NCBI GenBank assembly: GCA_041392125.1
Contig: JAWKMR010000014.1
Coordinates: 1 to 38,810 of the forward strand
Source: Halomarinibacterium sp041392125
GTDB taxonomy: Bacteria > Bacteroidota > Bacteroidia > Flavobacteriales > Flavobacteriaceae
Reading direction: 5' to 3'
DNA: 38,810 nt
Shown here one piece after another: positions 17,209 through 26,023 of this stretch. Every line of letters begins with the position of its first letter. The first letter of the stretch is position 1. Position numbers and translations under genes: made by a program. The notes under the pieces are model-generated. The model searched no databases, was not told the origin of the DNA, and worked only from the letters and a program-made list of their open reading frames with translations.

Positions 17209-19182
17209 TTATTCACTTTCAATAATGACATCAAGATCTTTAAAAGTGGAGTTTTCACTTTTAAATTCGGGCACCAATTCCTTCAAAAGCTTCACCACTT
17301 TTCGATCTTCATGTTTGGTAGCTGTTTTAATGATGGTTTTAATCTTCATTTTAATTTCAGAAAAATTACCTGTGGGTACTTTCGAAATCATGATTTTAGG
17401 GTGATGGGTTGGCAAAGTAGTAGCCACATCATTTAAAAGCTCTTCATAAAGTTTCTCTCCGGGTCGCAGTCCTGTAATTTTAATATCAATATCTTGATAA
17501 GGCTCCAATCCGGAGAGACGAATCATTTTTTCAGCCAAATCTAAAATTTTAATAGGTTCCCCCATATCAAACACAAAAATTTCCCCGCCTCTACCCATAG
17601 TTCCAGCCTGTAACACCAATTGACAGGCTTCGGGAATGGTCATAAAATACCTAATAATATCTTTATGGGTAACTGTCACGGGGCCGCCTTGCTCAATTTG
17701 CTTTCTGAAATGAGGAATAACAGAACCGCTAGAACCCAAAACATTACCAAATCTTGTTGTAATAAAACGCGTATAAACGCCTTTTTCATTTTGCAATGAT
17801 TGTACATACATTTCTGCGGCTCTTTTGGAAGCTCCCATAACATTGGTTGGGTTTACCGCTTTATCTGTAGAAACCATAACAAACTTCTCAATTTCGTAAT
17901 TAAGTGAGAGAATAGATAGATTTACCGTCCCTAAAATATTAACATAAATAGCTTCATGCGGATTGCGTTCAATTAATGGCACATGCTTATAGGCAGCTGC
18001 ATGATACACAATATGGAATGAATATTTTTTAAACATTAATTCCAAGCGATACATATTACTGATGTCTGCCAATTCAATAATGAAATTGAGTTTGGGAAAA
18101 TTTTGAATAAGATATAATTCTAACTCATGTAAAGAGGATTCGGCTTGGTCTAAAATAACAATAAGCTCCGGTGAAAACTCAGCCAATTGTTTTACTATTT
18201 CACTACCAATAGAGCCAGCACCACCGGTAACCATAACCGTTTTACCGGAAATATCTTTTTTAATTAGGTCGTTATCAATTTTAATCTCTTCCCGTTCTAA
18301 TAAATCCTCAATTTGGATGGGTGAAATTTGTTTTGTAATATCTTCTTTTTTATTCCACTTTTCCATGGAGGGAACATTAAAAACTTCCAAGCCTAAAGAA
18401 AGGCAATCTTCTACAATTTCATTTTTTACTTTACCGTTTAATGAGTCACTTACAATAAGTACTCCGTCAATATGTAACTGCCCTAAAGTTTCCTTGAAGC
18501 TAGTTTTAATTGGAAAAACCGGTTTGCCTACAATTTTATATCGTTTGGAATCTATGTTTTGCGTCACAAATCCCACTAATTGAAAAGGGAGTGTAGATTC
18601 TGTTGTAATAGCTTTCCCCAGTGAAATGGTATCGTCATGAACTCCCACAATAGCAACTTTCTTTTTCGATAAACCGGAAGAAAAACTTCGTAAATATTGA
18701 TACGTCTCTTTTACAATGATACGGAACAATAACATGGCTGCAAAAGACAGTAACATGTAAAGAATTAAAGAAGTATTCAAAAAAATCTTTTCTCCTTTTG
18801 CTAATTCAAATCCAAAATTAAAAGTTCCAATGGTCAAAAATGTTAATAAAGAAGAAAAGGCAAGTTTAGTAATATCTGTAAAAGTGGAATGTCTAATAAT
18901 TCCTGAATAGGTCTTAAACACAAAAAAATAGCAAAGTGTTACGGAGACAATTAGTAAGCCTTGCTGTTGAATGGAAATAATATCATGAAATTTAATGGGA
19001 GTGCCACTTAAAATAAAAATAACAGTAATAAATGAGACAATGGCAATAAGAGTGTCTATTACCACAACAAGCCATCTTGGCAAATAGCGTTGGTCGAGAA
19101 TTTTTAGCTTATTATCACCACTATAAAGGCTTTGCAATATGGACTCTTTCTTTTTCAAATTTTTAAAACAATAGCAAAGCAA
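17209..19182 (-). CDS. PglF/CapD-like membrane UDP-GlcNAc 4,6-dehydratase
   Basis: A 657-residue nucleotide-sugar dehydratase, the first step of bacillosamine-type sugars (UDP-GlcNAc to the 4-keto-6-deoxy form). The N-terminal third has about four TM helices (residues about 40-150), then a Rossmann-like domain (KKVAIVGVHDD) and the catalytic extended SDR domain with TGGAGSIGSEIV (T319 onward), YHAAAYKHVPLIE, the STDKAVNPTNVMGASKR motif typical of this family in place of YxxxK, and TTRFGNVLGSSGSVIPHF. It is followed in the same operon order by the aminotransferase, acetyltransferase and phosphoglycosyl transferase upstream on the - strand. The start is the only upstream ATG; a few extra N-terminal residues are possible. 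Confidence 0.92.
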   Translation of the reverse strand: MLCYCFKNLKKKESILQSLYSGDNKLKILDQRYLPRWLVVVIDTLIAIVSFITVIFILSGTPIKFHDIISIQQQGLLIVSVTLCYFFVFKTYSGIIRHSTFTDITKLAFSSLLTFLTIGTFNFGFELAKGEKIFLNTSLILYMLLSFAAMLLFRIIVKETYQYLRSFSSGLSKKKVAIVGVHDDTISLGKAITTESTLPFQLVGFVTQNIDSKRYKIVGKPVFPIKTSFKETLGQLHIDGVLIVSDSLNGKVKNEIVEDCLSLGLEVFNVPSMEKWNKKEDITKQISPIQIEDLLEREEIKIDNDLIKKDISGKTVMVTGGAGSIGSEIVKQLAEFSPELIVILDQAESSLHELELYLIQNFPKLNFIIELADISNMYRLELMFKKYSFHIVYHAAAYKHVPLIERNPHEAIYVNILGTVNLSILSLNYEIEKFVMVSTDKAVNPTNVMGASKRAAEMYVQSLQNEKGVYTRFITTRFGNVLGSSGSVIPHFRKQIEQGGPVTVTHKDIIRYFMTIPEACQLVLQAGTMGRGGEIFVFDMGEPIKILDLAEKMIRLSGLEPYQDIDIKITGLRPGEKLYEELLNDVATTLPTHHPKIMISKVPTGNFSEIKMKIKTIIKTATKHEDRKVVKLLKELVPEFKSENSTFKDLDVIIESE

Positions 19183-19195
19183 ATATAGGTATTCT

Positions 19196-20326
19196 CTATC
19201 CGAATTTTTGAATTACACTGTTAATCCTTTCCAAATCTTCATGGGTTAGATTTGAACCCGAAGGCAGGCATAGCCCTTCTTGAAAAAGGGCTTCGGAAAT
19301 GCCCCCACCATAATACGGTACCGCTTTAAAAACAGGTTGCAAATGCATAGGTTTCCAAAGAGGGCGAGATTCTATATTTTCATTTTCCAGTGCCCGGCGA
19401 AGTTTCTCTGAAGTAAACTTTGCGATATTGGGGTTTATTAAAATACAACTTAACCAATGATTTGAATAGTAATCAATGGTTGGTTCTTCAAAAACGGTAA
19501 CTCCCTCAAAATTTGAGAATAGCTGTTTATAAAAATGATGATTTTTTCGCCTAGAAGCAACTCGTTCTTCTAGTACTTCCATTTGTCCTCGTCCAATCCC
19601 GGCACAGATATTACTTAAACGATAGTTGTATCCAATTTCTGAATGCTGATAATGAGGTGCTTCATCTCGGGCTTGTGTGGCTAAAAAAACCGTTTTTTGT
19701 TTTATCGCTTTGGATTTTGAAACAAGTGCTCCCCCACCGGAAGTAGTTATAATTTTATTTCCGTTAAATGAAAGAATTGAAATATCTCCAAAAGTTCCAC
19801 ATTTTTTTCCTTTGTAGGTACTTCCAAGAGCTTCGGCACTGTCTTCAATAACTGGGATTTCATATTTTTTTGAAATAAAGAGCAAAGCTTCTACATTACA
19901 AGGCATTCCGTATAAATGAACCGCAACGATTGCTTTGGGTTTTTTTCCTTTAGAAATTCGATCTTTTATAGCAGTTTCTAATGCCGTTGGACAAATATTC
20001 CAGGTCTCTTTTTCACTATCTACAAACACAGGAGTTGCACCTTGATAAACTATGGGATTGGCAGAAGCCGAAAAGGTCATGCTCTGGCATAATACCTCAT
20101 CCCCTCGTTGTACTCCTAATAAAATTAAAGCCAAATGCAAGGCTGCGGTTCCTGAACTTAAGGCCGCAACATGGGTATTATTACCAAGGTAGTCTTCGAG
20201 TGAAATCTCAAAATTTTCAACATTAGGTCCTAAGGGAGCCACCCAATTAGTGTCAAACGCTTCTTTTACGTATGTTTGTTCATTGCCTCCCATGTGAGGA
20301 GAAGAAAGATAGATTTTAGGCTTCAT
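19196..20326 (-). CDS. PglE-like DegT/DnrJ/EryC1/StrS aminotransferase
   Basis: A 376-residue PLP-dependent sugar aminotransferase. It would aminate the 4-keto sugar made by the PglF-like enzyme. Visible features are the N-terminal IYLSSPHMGGNEQTYVKEAF, SSGTAALHLAL, the active-site region EDSAEALGSTYKGKKCGTFGD, and SFNGNKIITTSGGGALV with the PLP lysine at residue 191. The C-terminus has ESRPLWKPMHLQPVF and CLPSGSNLT, also typical of PglE-type enzymes. It overlaps the acetyltransferase gene by 11 bp and is 13 bp before the dehydratase start. The product sugar is inferred from the set of four neighbouring genes. Confidence 0.92.
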   Translation of the reverse strand: MKPKIYLSSPHMGGNEQTYVKEAFDTNWVAPLGPNVENFEISLEDYLGNNTHVAALSSGTAALHLALILLGVQRGDEVLCQSMTFSASANPIVYQGATPVFVDSEKETWNICPTALETAIKDRISKGKKPKAIVAVHLYGMPCNVEALLFISKKYEIPVIEDSAEALGSTYKGKKCGTFGDISILSFNGNKIITTSGGGALVSKSKAIKQKTVFLATQARDEAPHYQHSEIGYNYRLSNICAGIGRGQMEVLEERVASRRKNHHFYKQLFSNFEGVTVFEEPTIDYYSNHWLSCILINPNIAKFTSEKLRRALENENIESRPLWKPMHLQPVFKAVPYYGGGISEALFQEGLCLPSGSNLTHEDLERINSVIQKFG

Positions 20327-20939
20327 GTGATGGGTTTTGTTTTATAATCTTTGCCGGATTCCCATACACTACCGCATAATCTGGGACATTTTTTGTTACC
20401 ACGGCTCCTGCTCCAATGGTTGCCCATTTTCCAATTTTAATTTCCGGCAAAATAACAGAACCTGCACCAAGTAAGGTTCCCTCTCCTACTTTAACTCCGC
20501 CAGATATCGCAACATTTATGGCTACATGAACAAAATTACCTAACTCAACATTGTGCGACACCGTTGCATTATTGTTTATAATACAAAAATCTCCAACTTC
20601 GCATTCAGAATCTATAACAGCATTAGGTAATATAACAACGCCTTGACCTATGTTAGAAGAAGGATATACAACTGTGCTTTTATGTATAAAAGTAGGGAAA
20701 AGAGCTTCTGAAAAAAGGGAAACTTTTTCTTTCCGAACGACATTATTCCCGATACTGATACAAATTGATTTTTGAGAGACAGTCTCTGAGTTATATTTTT
20801 TTACCGGAACTTGTAGTATTTCATTTTGCTTGGGATGGTCATCATATACTACCACAGGCATGTAATGCCCAAGGCTTTTAATTAAATCTATCACTGCATA
20901 GCTGTGACCACCACCACCAAATAATACAATTTCTTTCAT
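20316..20939 (-). CDS. PglD-like sugar O/N-acetyltransferase (NeuD family)
   Basis: A 207-residue acetyltransferase with an N-terminal nucleotide-binding fold (VLFGGGGHSYAVIDLI) and a C-terminal left-handed hexapeptide helix (IGQGVVILPNAVI through GVKVGEGTLLGAGSVILPEI). The SHNVELGNFVHVA segment contains the catalytic His region known from PglD, and the C-terminus ends VVYGNPAKII as in the family. It would acetylate the 4-amino sugar to give a diacetyl-bacillosamine-type UDP sugar. It overlaps the sugar transferase by 4 bp and the aminotransferase by 11 bp, so the three are translationally coupled. Confidence 0.9.
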   Translation of the reverse strand: MKEIVLFGGGGHSYAVIDLIKSLGHYMPVVVYDDHPKQNEILQVPVKKYNSETVSQKSICISIGNNVVRKEKVSLFSEALFPTFIHKSTVVYPSSNIGQGVVILPNAVIDSECEVGDFCIINNNATVSHNVELGNFVHVAINVAISGGVKVGEGTLLGAGSVILPEIKIGKWATIGAGAVVTKNVPDYAVVYGNPAKIIKQNPSHEA

Positions 20940-21544
20940 GATTCATTTCCTTTAAATCGCTCTGCGGTTGCTTGGTTTTGCGTTGTAATATCTGAACGTT
21001 TAAACACTTTTTGAAGGGTTTTTATGAGGATTTTAAAATCTAATGCAAAAGTAACATTTTGAACATAGAAAATATCTAATTCAAACTTTTCCTTCCAAGA
21101 AATCGCATTTCTCCCGTTCACTTGTGCCCAGCCTGTAATTCCGGGTTTCACCATATGTCGCCTATACTGAAAGTCATTATACAAGGGTAAATATTCAGGT
21201 AGTAAAGGCCTAGGTCCAACAATACTCATATCGCCTTTGATAACGTTTATTAACTGTGGGATTTCATCTATAGAGGTAGAACGAATAAATTTTCCAAAAG
21301 CGGTTAGCCTTTCAGCATCCGGAAGCAATTGTCCAAATTCATCTTTTTTATCGTTCATGGTTTTAAATTTCACAATGGTAAACAATTGCCCCTTTTTGCC
21401 AGGACGTACTTGAAAAAAAAACGGATTTCCTTTCATAGCTAAAGTAAGAAGCAATGCAGAAATCAAAAACACCGGTAACAAAAATATAAACGCTACCAAA
21501 GCAAAAAAAATATCAAAAAAAGGTTTCAAAACTTTTAAATACAT
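20936..21544 (-). CDS. PglC-like initiating sugar-phosphate transferase
   Basis: A 202-residue monotopic phosphoglycosyl transferase that would move a sugar-1-phosphate onto undecaprenyl phosphate and so begin the repeat unit. It has one N-terminal membrane segment (about residues 8-35, with the conserved Pro), then FFFQVRPGKKGQLF, IVKFKTMND, the catalytic Asp-Glu in STSIDEIPQLINV, IVGPRPLLPEYLPLY and KPGITGWAQVNGRN. The length and lack of extra TM helices match PglC rather than WbaP. The adjoining PglD-, PglE- and PglF-like genes make a bacillosamine-type sugar the likely substrate. Confidence 0.93.
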   Translation of the reverse strand: MYLKVLKPFFDIFFALVAFIFLLPVFLISALLLTLAMKGNPFFFQVRPGKKGQLFTIVKFKTMNDKKDEFGQLLPDAERLTAFGKFIRSTSIDEIPQLINVIKGDMSIVGPRPLLPEYLPLYNDFQYRRHMVKPGITGWAQVNGRNAISWKEKFELDIFYVQNVTFALDFKILIKTLQKVFKRSDITTQNQATAERFKGNES

Positions 21545-21553
21545 TCTTTAGCT

Positions 21554-22711
21554 CTATGATTTTAAATTAATTAGATTTTGATACTCCTTAAGCAAGGCTT
21601 CCCAAAGGAAATTTCGTTCATATTTTTCAACAATACTTATTCTTGTATTTTCTTTCAATTTTTGATATTTTTTTGGATCATTAAATAGCGACAGCATGGC
21701 TTTCGCTAACAAGTCTGTATTTTTCTTTGGAATGATAAGTCCATTGAAGTTTTGGGCGACAATCTCATTGCAGCCATTAATATCTGAAACTATGGCAGGC
21801 AATTCCATAGACAATGCTTGCAATACAACATTCGGGAATCCTTCCCTATAACTTGGAAAAACTAGCGCATCACTGATAGCGAAATAGGGTCTCACATCCA
21901 GTTGAAATCCTGTGGAAATAATCTTTTCGGAATTTTGAATAGTTAGAAGTGTTTTTTCAGGTAATGGATCTAATTCCTGTTCTGTTGGGCCAACTAGTAG
22001 CAAGCTAACATTTTGTAAATACAATGATGTAAATGCATCTACTAATTCTATTATTCCCTTATCTCTAACTAATCGTCCAACAAAAATAAAAACAAAATCA
22101 TCCTCAGGAATCTGCAGTTTCTTTTTTAAATCTTTTTGAAAATCATCATTATAACTTTCTTTCGAAAAATACGTTGTGTCAATACCATTAGAACTTCCAT
22201 TACAAATTATGGAAAGTTTTTGCATTGAAGTAAATTTTCCCTGCAATATAAACTCTTTTAATCCGTATGAATTGGGATATATTTTTGTGGCAAAGCGATA
22301 GGTAAGTTTTTCTATAAAAATTAAAATTTTTCTTTTAAAACCGGTAGCTTCCATTAAAGGTAGCCCGGCAACTGTATGTAATCGATGGGGTACTCTTGCC
22401 AACCAAGCCGCCAGCATCCCTACAATACCGGCCTTTGGAGTGTGGGTGTGAACAATTTGCGGTTTTTCTCTAACTAAAAACAGATATAACTTAAGTAGGG
22501 CAATAAGGTCTACTAAAGGAGTTATTTTACGGGTAAGCGACAGGGGAAAAAAAGCTACTCCTTCATTTTCGCTATAGGCCTTAAGCCTATTTTCATCAGC
22601 ACTCACAGCCGTTACATCAAAATAAGTATTCATAAAAGCCAATTGTCCTTCCAAAAGTTTTTCTAAGGAAAGAGGTACGGTAGTAATACGTATTAATTTT
22701 GGTTTATGCAT
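21554..22711 (-). CDS. Glycosyltransferase family 4 protein (PglA-like)
   Basis: A 385-residue GT-B fold glycosyltransferase. The N-terminal domain has PQIVHTHTPKAGIVGMLAAW and RLHTVAGLPLMEATG; the C-terminal nucleotide-sugar domain has FVFIFVGRLVRDKGI, DALVFPSYREGFPNVVLQAL and the EREG-like Glu pair. Its place next to the PglC-like gene and the HTHTPKAG motif resemble PglA-type enzymes that add the second sugar to bacillosamine, but the donor sugar cannot be read from the sequence. It overlaps the upstream glycosyltransferase by 19 bp. Confidence 0.88.
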   Translation of the reverse strand: MHKPKLIRITTVPLSLEKLLEGQLAFMNTYFDVTAVSADENRLKAYSENEGVAFFPLSLTRKITPLVDLIALLKLYLFLVREKPQIVHTHTPKAGIVGMLAAWLARVPHRLHTVAGLPLMEATGFKRKILIFIEKLTYRFATKIYPNSYGLKEFILQGKFTSMQKLSIICNGSSNGIDTTYFSKESYNDDFQKDLKKKLQIPEDDFVFIFVGRLVRDKGIIELVDAFTSLYLQNVSLLLVGPTEQELDPLPEKTLLTIQNSEKIISTGFQLDVRPYFAISDALVFPSYREGFPNVVLQALSMELPAIVSDINGCNEIVAQNFNGLIIPKKNTDLLAKAMLSLFNDPKKYQKLKENTRISIVEKYERNFLWEALLKEYQNLINLKS

Positions 22712-23787
22712 ACTTGTTCATAGAATGAAATATGGTTTTTCACCAAGTTTTCTAAACTATACTCCTGAGCTCTATTAAAACAGGCCAATGCTGTGGTTTT
22801 ATAATAGGATTCATTCTCTAAAAGCAAATTTAATTTTTTGGCTAAGTCCAAGTAATCTGTATGTTCAAATAATATCCCCGCATCTGCTACCAACATGGTC
22901 AATCCGGATACTTTTGAAGCAACCAAGGGTTTGCCTGCAGCCATTGCTTCAATCCCCCACAAAGATAAACCTTCATGATGGGAAGATAAAACAGCAATAT
23001 CTGCCATTTTAAGCAATTCTGGAACATCCTGTCTTATACCCAAAAAAACCACCTGCTCCTCAACCTTTAAATTAGAGGCCCATTGTTTCATTTTTGGCAA
23101 CAAAGGACCATTGCCCACTAAAAGTAATTTTATAGAATGCTTCAAGTGCGGAACAGCCTTAATTAGGGTTTCATGATCTTTTTCATTTGTAAATCGAGCC
23201 ACCATGAGAAGAACTTTTTCATTGTTTAGTATTCCAAATTCGGCTTTGTTTGCAGGATATGCTTGATTAAAAACTGGCAGGTCTACTCCATTGGTGATTG
23301 TTTTATATTGAATCGATTTACTTTTTAAATGGTTTTCAAGGTATTGTTTTACTTCATTAGAAACAGTAATGATACTATGGTACCAAGGATACACAAACCT
23401 GTCTAAATATTTAAATATCAAGATCTTTCTTCGTCTATTTACCGTGCTGTGTTCTGTGTATAAAAAAGCAGCTTTAGAAGCCGAAAAAAGTTTGGCTATC
23501 GCAACCCAATACAAACTTGGAAACAAGTGAACATGGACAATTTGTGCGTTTTTTAGAAAAGGGATTATTTTGAATATAATAAAAGGATTATAAATGTTTC
23601 TCATTTTTATACTGTAAATATCACAGCAATTCTTTTTCTTAAGTTTTTCAAGAAATGGGGTATTTCTGCCATTTAGTAACAGTAAAGAAACCTGAAATCC
23701 TTTTTCAGCAAACAATGGAATAGAGTCGTAGACTATTTTTTCAGCCCCACCCATTGCCAGACTATTTATGACGATTAATAGTTTCAC
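22693..23787 (-). CDS. Glycosyltransferase family 4 protein
   Basis: A 364-residue GT-B glycosyltransferase beginning MKLLIVINSLAMGGAEKIV. Motifs include HVHLFPSLYWVA, YTEHSTVNRRRK, ITNGVDL, LLMVARFTNEKDHETLI and HHEGLSLWGIEAMAAGKPLVA. It is clearly related over its whole length to the product of the gene at 24953-26023 on the other side of the candidate polymerase, which suggests duplication within the cluster. It overlaps the polymerase candidate by 4 bp and the PglA-like gene by 19 bp. The linkage it makes is unknown. Confidence 0.9.
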   Translation of the reverse strand: MKLLIVINSLAMGGAEKIVYDSIPLFAEKGFQVSLLLLNGRNTPFLEKLKKKNCCDIYSIKMRNIYNPFIIFKIIPFLKNAQIVHVHLFPSLYWVAIAKLFSASKAAFLYTEHSTVNRRRKILIFKYLDRFVYPWYHSIITVSNEVKQYLENHLKSKSIQYKTITNGVDLPVFNQAYPANKAEFGILNNEKVLLMVARFTNEKDHETLIKAVPHLKHSIKLLLVGNGPLLPKMKQWASNLKVEEQVVFLGIRQDVPELLKMADIAVLSSHHEGLSLWGIEAMAAGKPLVASKVSGLTMLVADAGILFEHTDYLDLAKKLNLLLENESYYKTTALACFNRAQEYSLENLVKNHISFYEQVCINQN

Positions 23788-24950
23788 ACTAGTTCTTTGT
23801 TGTTTTTAATTTCAGCCTGGTATGAAAATCCCCAAAGAAAAATGAACAATAGTGCTGGAATAAACATATTTTTTTGACGAAGCATAATTCCAAGGTTTCC
23901 TAAAATCAAGGAAAAAGATACTACACCCACCAAAGTAAAGATTGTAAAAGCCTTCAGAATATAATCTCCTTTTAAAAAAATCTTTAGTGGATTAGTAAAA
24001 ATAAATTTTATGGTAAGAAGCAAAAGAAGCAAATTTTCCAGGGATGCAACAATGGAAAGAACCCCATTAAAATCAAAAAATAAAGGACGGTATAAAAACG
24101 TAAATATTTTAAAAGGAAAAGAATAATTTGACATATCTACACGTGAACCTGTATAATCCCTACTTAATTTAGTCACTTTATCGTTAGAATAATTTGAAAG
24201 GGTTTGGTAGTCGATACTTTCAATATTAAGATAGGCAATGGTCTTATCTATAAGCGGAATGAAAATTAGAGACACTATTACTATAAATAGTATTTTTTGA
24301 TAAACCTTTAAATTCCCTGCGATAAGCATCGCTACAGAAAATGAAAATATAAGGTAGAAAACAATATGAGGGCGCACAAGATAAGCCAAGCTTATTGAAA
24401 AGATTATCAGAAAAAGATGTTTTAATGGTTTTTGCATTCCGTAGGAAAATAAAGCGATGCAGAGAAAAAGCAAAGTATCCTTCCCTATATTACAGGTCCA
24501 AAAATGGAGGTTTGGCAAAAAAAATAGGGCAGGAAATAGATAGATGTTGAATAATTTTGTATTAAAAGAAATTCGCTTTTTAAATAAATAATAAAAATAA
24601 ACAAACCCTACATAACCTAATAAGGCATAGACCATAGACCCAGTGAGGAATGAAAGTTCCAGTATCCTGCTAGGAAAATAATTTAATGCATACATAAAAT
24701 AAGTACCATACCCTAATTGGATATATTCTATAAATGTATATGCATTGGTTTCCTTTACTGTATTCCAGTAGTTTAGCGCATCTCCGTAATTTTTTAAAAC
24801 GAATACATAAAATACAATACAGAAGATTAAGTGATATACCCAAAGTAAATTCAATACTTTTTTATCATTTCCCTCTATATCTTCTCTAAATAAATATTTT
24901 ACTCGGAAACCCAAAAGTAAAACGATGATTATGATACTTACATCCAGCAT
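23784..24950 (-). CDS. Multi-pass membrane protein, candidate Wzy-like polymerase
   Basis: A 388-residue protein with about ten hydrophobic segments and no soluble domain. I could not assign it to a family with certainty. Features are NLHFWTCNIGKDTLLFL near residue 150, AYLVRPHIVFYLI near 195, and a larger hydrophilic loop around 240-280 (SNYSNDKVTKLSRDYTGSR), a layout seen in Wzy-type polymerases. No other gene in the locus encodes a polymerase, while a flippase, export lipoprotein and co-polymerase are present, so this is the best candidate to link repeat units in the periplasm. It lies between two paralogous glycosyltransferases with gaps of 2 bp or overlaps of 4 bp. Confidence 0.7.
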   Translation of the reverse strand: MLDVSIIIIVLLLGFRVKYLFREDIEGNDKKVLNLLWVYHLIFCIVFYVFVLKNYGDALNYWNTVKETNAYTFIEYIQLGYGTYFMYALNYFPSRILELSFLTGSMVYALLGYVGFVYFYYLFKKRISFNTKLFNIYLFPALFFLPNLHFWTCNIGKDTLLFLCIALFSYGMQKPLKHLFLIIFSISLAYLVRPHIVFYLIFSFSVAMLIAGNLKVYQKILFIVIVSLIFIPLIDKTIAYLNIESIDYQTLSNYSNDKVTKLSRDYTGSRVDMSNYSFPFKIFTFLYRPLFFDFNGVLSIVASLENLLLLLLTIKFIFTNPLKIFLKGDYILKAFTIFTLVGVVSFSLILGNLGIMLRQKNMFIPALLFIFLWGFSYQAEIKNNKELV

Positions 24951-24952
24951 TG

Positions 24953-26023
24953 CTAAACCCCAATAATAGTTTTGTATAAATCTAAATGTCTCTTTGTAGC
25001 ATTTGTTAATGAAAAATTGCCAACAGTCTTACTTTGAATTTCAAGAATTTGTTTCTTAAGCTCTGGATTGTTTTCAATCTCTATTATTCTATCTGCAAAT
25101 GCTTTTGCATCGCCAACTTCAATTAGATTTTCTTTTGTTAAAACTAATTCATTAAGGCCAGAAACATTGGTTGCTAAGCAAACTATTTCTGCAGCCATAT
25201 ATTCAATGGCAGCTATCCCAAATCCTTCCCATTTTGAAGAAAGTATCCCATAATTACACTGCTTTAAAAGATAAGGAACCTCCCTTTGAACTCCTAAAAA
25301 TTTTACTCTCTCTTTAAATTCAAATTGTTGTGCATACTGTTTCAATTTGTCTATGTTTACACCATCCCCTATAAATATAACCTCATATTCAAAATCTAAA
25401 AATTTCAAGATATCAATAACTGCTTTCTGATCTTTTTGATCAGAAAAACTACCTACCATAACAATTTTCTTTATGTTTTTAGGTGAACTTGTTATTAAAT
25501 TAGAATCTGATAATTTTTTTTGAAAGGTATCTAAATTCACAAAATTTGGAATAATAATTTTCTTCTGCCTCTTACCTATCCAATTCGTAAGAGAGTGATA
25601 TACTCCATTGCTAATACAAACAATCATTTGATAACGACTGTAAACCCATTTATCAAATGGCCAAAAATAAAAACGTCTCCTTCTATTGTAGGTGTTGTGT
25701 TCTGTATAGATTAAATGTTTTTTTGGGTGAAACATACTTAAACACGCGACCAAATAAAAAGCAGGAAATAAATGCACATGGATTACATCGTACTTTTTTA
25801 TAGATTTATGTAAAAGTTTGATGGTTTTAAATGAAAAAAAGTTGTTTTGTTTATTTTTAATTAATTCTACCTTCTCCCCTATTAAGTCTTCAAAAATATT
25901 TGCTTCAGAATTGAAAATAAATAATCCAACGGGTATTGTTTTTGATTGTTCAGTTACCAATTCCGAAACTAATTTTTCAGCACCTCCGGCAGCTAAACTA
26001 TTAATAACATGCAATACTTTCAT
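24953..26023 (-). CDS. Glycosyltransferase family 4 protein
   Basis: A 356-residue GT-B glycosyltransferase. The start is set at MKVLHVINSLAAGGAEKLV (26023), where the ATG overlaps the stop of the preceding gene as ATGA; the frame extends 14 codons further without family features. Motifs are HVHLFPAFYLVA, YTEHNTYNRRRR, CISNGVYHSL, VMVGSFSDQKDQKAV and SSKWEGFGIAAIEYMAAE. It is a paralogue of the enzyme at 22693-23787. The acceptor-binding half diverges more than the shared HVHLFP/YTEH/NRRR core, so the linkages may differ. Donor and acceptor sugars cannot be read from the sequence. Confidence 0.9.
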   Translation of the reverse strand: MKVLHVINSLAAGGAEKLVSELVTEQSKTIPVGLFIFNSEANIFEDLIGEKVELIKNKQNNFFSFKTIKLLHKSIKKYDVIHVHLFPAFYLVACLSMFHPKKHLIYTEHNTYNRRRRFYFWPFDKWVYSRYQMIVCISNGVYHSLTNWIGKRQKKIIIPNFVNLDTFQKKLSDSNLITSSPKNIKKIVMVGSFSDQKDQKAVIDILKFLDFEYEVIFIGDGVNIDKLKQYAQQFEFKERVKFLGVQREVPYLLKQCNYGILSSKWEGFGIAAIEYMAAEIVCLATNVSGLNELVLTKENLIEVGDAKAFADRIIEIENNPELKKQILEIQSKTVGNFSLTNATKRHLDLYKTIIGV

